Below are positions 60,067 to 64,000 of a DNA stretch of 64,000 nt, one piece after another. Origin of the DNA: Fredinandcohnia onubensis. GTDB lineage: Bacteria; Bacillota; Bacilli; Bacillales; Bacillaceae_L. Within the stretch, counting starts at the first letter, position 1. Each line of letters begins with the position of its first letter. Below the pieces are notes generated by a model. That model made no database searches and was not told the origin of the DNA. It saw only the letters and a list, made by a program, of their open reading frames with translations. The DNA is taken from the NCBI RefSeq assembly GCF_002734285.1, contig NZ_NSEA01000014.1, forward strand, positions 177,380 through 241,379. The letters run 5' to 3'. The position numbers and the translations under genes are program-made.

Positions 60067-60774
60067 CTACGCAATTCCTAAATATTGTTTACGGAGTTTT
60101 TCATTTTCTTTTAACTCCTTCATTTCACCACGATGTACGGTCCTTCCATCGTCAATAATGAAAAAGCGATCTCCGATCGTACTTGCCATGATAAAGTTTT
60201 GCTCCACGAGCACAATTGTCGTTTTTGACTTCATTTCTTGAATGGATTCCATCACTTTTTCAACAACAATTGGTGCTAGTCCCTTACTTGGTTCGTCAAT
60301 GAGCAATAAGTCATTGTTATTGACATATGCTCTGGCAATTGAAAGCATTTGTTTTTGTCCACCACTGAGGTTTCCGCCCTTTCTTTTCCAGAACTTCTTT
60401 AAATCTGGAAACAGATTCAAAATATAATCTAGACGCTCCTTCGTTTCTTCGTTTTCCTTTTTGATTGCAACTTTCATATTTTCTTCTACAGTCAACTCTC
60501 CGAATATCCCTTGGTCTTCAGGGACATAGCCAATACCTTTTGTGGCAATATGGTAGGTTGCTAGACCTGAAATGTTCTCACCATTAAATTCAATTTTTCC
60601 TTTAGCCGGTGGATTAAGTCCCATAATCGACCTTAAGGTAGTTGTTTTGCCGGCACCATTTCTGCCTAATAGAACGGTAACCTCTCCTTTTTTAGCCTCA
60701 AACGAAACGCCTTGAAGGATATGAAATTGATCAATATAGGTTTCTATTCCCTCAACCTTAAGATGCAGTGTCAT
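60067..60774 (-). CDS. ABC transporter ATPase (LivF-like)
   Basis: A 235-residue ATPase: Walker A LLGRNGAGKTTTLRSI, Q-loop VPEDQGIF, signature NLSGGQKQMLSIARA, Walker B LLLIDEPSKGLAP and the H-loop-region VLVEQNF. The Y-V-P-E-D-Q-G-I-F string is typical of LivF. It overlaps the LivG-like gene by 17 bases. Confidence 0.93.
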   Translation of the reverse strand: MTLHLKVEGIETYIDQFHILQGVSFEAKKGEVTVLLGRNGAGKTTTLRSIMGLNPPAKGKIEFNGENISGLATYHIATKGIGYVPEDQGIFGELTVEENMKVAIKKENEETKERLDYILNLFPDLKKFWKRKGGNLSGGQKQMLSIARAYVNNNDLLLIDEPSKGLAPIVVEKVMESIQEMKSKTTIVLVEQNFIMASTIGDRFFIIDDGRTVHRGEMKELKENEKLRKQYLGIA

Positions 60775-61525
60775 CGTACAAACCTCCTAAATACGCTGAT
60801 TGAACTGTTTCATTGTTCATGATTTCTTCCGGTGTTCCATCAGCAAGCAATCTGCCGTTAAATAAGACCATCACACTATCAGAAAGATCAAGAATCATAT
60901 CCATTTTGTGTTCAATCAAAATAATGGTGCGATTCCCTTCCTCCTTAATTTTCTTGATGACCTCGAGGATTGCAGGAACCTCCTCTAGTGACATTCCAGC
61001 AGTTGGTTCATCAAGTAACAGAACCTCAGTCTCCAATGCCAACAACATGGCTATTTCTAATTTACGTTTTTCTCCATGTGCAAGGTTTTTAGCGATTGCA
61101 TCAGCTTTATTATCAAGAAGAACAAGCGATAAAATCTGTAATGCCTTTTCTTCGAATTGTCGATATTTACGGAAATGCTTAAACATTTGGTAGCGAACAC
61201 CGGATTCCGATTGAACGGCTAATCGTACGTTTTCTAGAACCGTCAAGTTTGGAAAAACATTCGTTATTTGAAAGGATCGACCGATTCCTTTACGTGTACG
61301 TACTGTTGGAGATAATTTTGTAATATCTTCTCCTTTTAAGAGAACTTGACCAGCTGTCGGTGTAAGCTGACCACTTAATAAATTGAAAAAAGTTGTTTTG
61401 CCGGCACCATTGGGGCCAATAATTGATTTGAAGTGGTTCGGAGGAACTGATAAATTCACATTATCAACAGCTACATGGCCTCCAAAAGCGATTGTCAGGT
61501 TTTTCGTTTCAATAATATTCATCAC
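60758..61525 (-). CDS. ABC transporter ATPase (LivG-like)
   Basis: A 255-residue ATPase: N-terminal TKNLTIAFGGHVAVDNVNLS, Walker A IGPNGAGKTTFFNLL, GIGRSFQITNVFPNLTV (LivG Q-loop), signature LAHGEKRKLEIAM and Walker B LLLDEPTAGMSLEE. LAHGEKRKLE in place of LSGGQ is characteristic of LivG. It sits 66 bases after the binding-protein gene, with a stable hairpin in that gap. Confidence 0.93.
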   Translation of the reverse strand: MMNIIETKNLTIAFGGHVAVDNVNLSVPPNHFKSIIGPNGAGKTTFFNLLSGQLTPTAGQVLLKGEDITKLSPTVRTRKGIGRSFQITNVFPNLTVLENVRLAVQSESGVRYQMFKHFRKYRQFEEKALQILSLVLLDNKADAIAKNLAHGEKRKLEIAMLLALETEVLLLDEPTAGMSLEEVPAILEVIKKIKEEGNRTIILIEHKMDMILDLSDSVMVLFNGRLLADGTPEEIMNNETVQSAYLGGLYDDTAS

Positions 61526-61551
61526 GTATTTTCACCTCTTTTTTCTAAAAG

Positions 61552-61582
61552 TAAGCTTCGGTAGTAATCCTACCGAAGCTTA
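61552..61582 (-). terminator. Hairpin between the binding-protein and LivG-like genes
   Basis: A perfect 13-bp stem (61552-61564 with 61570-61582, TAAGCTTCGGTAG) with loop TAATC, followed on the minus strand by only CTTTTAG. This looks like a partial terminator or 3'-end stabiliser, which in ABC operons commonly gives more binding protein than membrane components. Confidence 0.75.
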
Positions 61583-61591
61583 TAGTTCAAA

Positions 61592-62845
61592 TTAGTTGCG
61601 AACTGGTGGAGCTGTTTCCTCTGGGCTTAACTCTCTTATTAAGACTGGTACTGGATAATCCACACCATCAACCTTTTCCAGGCGAATCGCATATAAAGTT
61701 TGAAGAGCTTGATGATCTTCTTCACGGAATGTCATTTTTCCTTTCGGTGTATCAAAACTCATTCCTTCCATTGCTTCGATTAGCTTATCTGCATTCGTAT
61801 CGCCATCTGTCTTCTTAATCGCTTCTACAATTGCTAAGGCAGCCGTCATTCCTCCTGGAGTAAATAAGTCAGGAACCTCACCATTGAACTTTTCTTTGTG
61901 TTTTTCAACTAACCAATCGTTAATCTCATTTTTCGGAAGCTGATGATAGTAAACGGTGAATCCTTCCATTCCAACTAACGCTTCCATTGTTGCAAGTGCT
62001 GGGATATCTGGAGCACCTGTGGAAATTTTAATACCATTTTCTTGGACCTTCATATCTGCAATTTGGTTCCAAGGTGAATTTGCACCTGCCCACACAACAA
62101 ATAAATAATCAGGCTTTGCTTCAATAATCTTCTGGATATTAGAAGTAAAGTCAGTTGCTGCAGGATCTGCATATTCTTCATGGATAATTTCAGCACCTAA
62201 ATTTTCGGCGGCTTCCTTAAAGGCTGCAACTCCATCTCGACCGAAAGCATAATCTGGTGCAAGGGTTGCAATTTTAACCCCTTCTTTTGCAATTGCTGCA
62301 GCGCCTGCAACCGCATCCTGTGATGAATTACGGGCTGTTCTAAATATATATTCATTCCAATCTGCACCTGTAATACTGTCTGCTGCAGCTGGTTCAACAA
62401 TCATAATCTTTTCATATTCTTCAGCTAATGGAAGAACAGCTAATGTATCTGCTGAACTTGATGATCCTACTAAGAAGTCAACTCCGTCTTCTTCAATTAA
62501 TTTTGTTGCTTTTTGAATGGCAACTTCTGGTTTTGTCTCAGTATCCTCTACAAAGAATTCGATTTTTTGACCATTTACTTCCATCGTCCCGTCTGTAGCG
62601 TACTCGAGGCCTAGTTCAAATCCTTGTGTTGATTGCTTGCCGTAGGATTCAAGCCCACCACTTAATGAAGCAAGTACACCAATTTTGATTGGATCCTTTG
62701 ATTCTTCTGCTGGTTTGTCTGAATCTCCTGAGCTTGGATTCTCTTCTTCTGTAGTTGATGATCCTGAGCTACATGCCGCAGCTATCACCATTAACATGGC
62801 AAGCATGCTTAAAAAAAGCATTTTACGAAATGAGAAATTCTTCAT
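61592..62845 (-). CDS. ABC transporter substrate-binding lipoprotein (LivJ-like)
   Basis: A 417-residue type-I periplasmic-binding-fold lipoprotein. Signal MKNFSFRKMLFLSMLAMLMV with lipobox AAAC, then a Ser/Glu/Lys-rich linker and PIKIGVLASLSGGLESYGKQ, the LivJ-family opening. Further landmarks are VEDTETKPEVAIQKATKLIE and DYAFGRDGVAAFKEAAENLG. The start at 62843-62845 follows GGGGGAAGG; the longer frame from 62890 puts extra residues before the signal. The binding pocket residues do not identify the ligand. Confidence 0.9.
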   Translation of the reverse strand: MKNFSFRKMLFLSMLAMLMVIAAACSSGSSTTEEENPSSGDSDKPAEESKDPIKIGVLASLSGGLESYGKQSTQGFELGLEYATDGTMEVNGQKIEFFVEDTETKPEVAIQKATKLIEEDGVDFLVGSSSSADTLAVLPLAEEYEKIMIVEPAAADSITGADWNEYIFRTARNSSQDAVAGAAAIAKEGVKIATLAPDYAFGRDGVAAFKEAAENLGAEIIHEEYADPAATDFTSNIQKIIEAKPDYLFVVWAGANSPWNQIADMKVQENGIKISTGAPDIPALATMEALVGMEGFTVYYHQLPKNEINDWLVEKHKEKFNGEVPDLFTPGGMTAALAIVEAIKKTDGDTNADKLIEAMEGMSFDTPKGKMTFREEDHQALQTLYAIRLEKVDGVDYPVPVLIRELSPEETAPPVRN

Positions 62846-62943
62846 TTTACCTTCCCCCTTATGTTCGTTGAAACTGTGAAACCTTTGCATTCATCGTACT
62901 TGAGGATAGTTACAACTGAGTTACAAAATCACTTTAGAATTTT

Positions 62944-63951
62944 TCAAACACCCTTCCATTGAATAACAGTAGCAGCCCATGTATAACCCGTTCCGGCACT
63001 TACTGCAACCGCAATGTCCCCTTCACATAATTTACCTTGCTCATTAGCAAAATGAAGGCCTATACACGGGTCTAGTGCCGACATATGTCCATGATGATCT
63101 AAATAAATTGTATTATCTTCTGGTATTTGTAATGTATGAAGTAGTTCTCTAAACATGGAGCGCTTCGTATGTAGTGGTAGAAGAACATTAATATCTTGAG
63201 GTGAATAGCCGCTTTTCTGCAATGAATTTCGAATCACTTTTTCGAAATTGGGAATGGATACAGGGTCAAGTCTCTCCTTCATGCTGGATGGATCATGTAC
63301 ATCGATATAATGTTGCCTATTTACTACGGTTTCAATGCTTGGGAAAAGCTTAGAACCTCCAGCAGGTACCCGAACATCCTCATAAAATGAGCCATCGGTG
63401 ATTATCGAGCTTTCCAGAATTTCACTTAAAGTGGAATTTTTCTTAACGAGTACAGCTGCCCCACCATCACCAAAATTAAACATAAACCTGGAACGGGGGT
63501 TTTCGTAATCAATGATTTGTGATTCCTTACAACCTCCAACTAGTAAAATGTTTTCTATCGTTTTATCGGATGTAAGCATATCCTTTGCCACTTTTAAAGC
63601 AATAGGAAAACAAGAGCTCACATTCATTAATTCAAAGGCATATGCGTTTTTCGTTCCTAATTCAAATTGAAGCTTTGGAGCACATGACCAGACTAAATAA
63701 TCCTTATGTGGACTACCAAAATAGATAACAACATCAATTGATAAAGGATCTATTTTAGAAAGTAGTTGCTTTGCAGCCTCAATTCCTAGATCAGTAGCCT
63801 GCATTGTATCGTCGGACACATGCTTTTGATACAAACCGAATTTCTCAATGATAACCCGTTCAGGAATTCCAGTTTTTTTAGACAATTCCGCTGCTGTTTC
63901 AATTCCTTTTGGAAAATATACACTTGTCGCTTCAATTCCGACATTTATCAT
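62944..63951 (-). CDS. FabH-like paralogue with Ser at the catalytic Cys position
   Basis: A 335-residue KAS III-like protein homologous along its whole length to the one at 56927-57964 (shared DYENPRSRFMFN, ESSIITDGSFYEDV, ERLDPVSIPNFEKVIRNSL). Ungapped alignment around the active site puts Ser112 (NVSSCFPIALKVA) where the paralogue has catalytic Cys116; the nearby Cys114 is two residues further on. The His (LPLHTKRS) and GH loop (HHGHMSALD) are kept. It may be a non-condensing subunit or use altered chemistry. It starts 98 bases before the binding-protein gene; ATG at 63949-63951 follows AAGGGGGATT. Confidence 0.85.
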   Translation of the reverse strand: MINVGIEATSVYFPKGIETAAELSKKTGIPERVIIEKFGLYQKHVSDDTMQATDLGIEAAKQLLSKIDPLSIDVVIYFGSPHKDYLVWSCAPKLQFELGTKNAYAFELMNVSSCFPIALKVAKDMLTSDKTIENILLVGGCKESQIIDYENPRSRFMFNFGDGGAAVLVKKNSTLSEILESSIITDGSFYEDVRVPAGGSKLFPSIETVVNRQHYIDVHDPSSMKERLDPVSIPNFEKVIRNSLQKSGYSPQDINVLLPLHTKRSMFRELLHTLQIPEDNTIYLDHHGHMSALDPCIGLHFANEQGKLCEGDIAVAVSAGTGYTWAATVIQWKGV

Positions 63952-64000
63952 ACTAATCCCCCTTCTGGATGAACCGTATTGTCAAAACTTTTATAAGAAA

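Noticed and set aside
1..64000. tRNA, rRNA, insertion sequences, prophage or integrative element
   Set aside because: No conserved tRNA-like ends, transposase, integrase or phage structural motif was seen on either strand; intergenic regions are short and mostly explained by promoters and terminators.

Overview
The window is a low-GC Firmicute chromosome segment, almost certainly from a spore-forming Bacillaceae species. Purine-rich Shine-Dalgarno sequences, frequent TTG/GTG starts, strong intrinsic terminators and spore genes (gerPABCDEF, a Spo0E-like phosphatase, a Gmad2-domain lipoprotein) all point that way. Much of the left two thirds follows the Bacillus subtilis yit/yis neighbourhood in inverted orientation: yitV, yitU, yitT, yitS, yitL/cvfB, yitK, then yisQ, yisL, yisK, yisI, gerPA-F, sbcC, sbcD, addA, addB. 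I see no rRNA, tRNA, insertion sequence, prophage or CRISPR array.

Region by region. 1-7.3 kb: housekeeping yit genes, two small conserved unknowns and ytoQ. 7.3-12.7 kb: a minus-strand operon with an OmpR-type regulator, a histidine kinase, a LolA-like lipoprotein, an M48 membrane protease and two tiny membrane proteins. 12.8-20.5 kb: a stress-type SDR, a membrane-anchored GH13 protein with a degraded active site, a MATE exporter, a GGDEF-EAL protein with a decayed GGDEF motif, yisL and yisK. 20.6-24.3 kb: yisI, a DUF418 membrane protein and the gerP spore-coat operon behind a sigma-K-like promoter. 24.36-24.72 kb: a noncoding array of seven head-to-tail 53-bp units, each able to fold into a hairpin. 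24.8-36.8 kb: SbcCD and AddAB, the DNA-end processing and recombination machinery.

36.9-46.4 kb: a SERCA-like Ca2+ P-type ATPase, an MFS transporter, and a class I ribonucleotide reductase operon (large subunit, small subunit, flavodoxin) under a cobalamin riboswitch. A 141-nt self-paired cassette sits in a variable stem of that riboswitch. Then come a VOC protein and a GNAT acetyltransferase. 46.5-53.4 kb: one 2292-residue secreted, sortase-anchored protein combining OB-like domains, an endonuclease/exonuclease/phosphatase domain and two 5'-nucleotidase modules that arose by a 1551-bp tandem duplication. 53.7-64 kb: a minus-strand acyl-metabolism cluster with two FabH-like proteins (one with Ser in place of the catalytic Cys), a complete Liv-type ABC importer, a 59-residue unknown, an alpha/beta hydrolase, a FabG-like reductase and an acyl-CoA synthetase.

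The most unusual items are the riboswitch with its inserted cassette, the 53-bp hairpin array after gerPF, the paired FabH-like/ABC cluster, the GH13 pseudoenzyme and the duplicated nucleotidase giant. Function calls rest on recognised motifs and remembered family sequences; nothing was searched.
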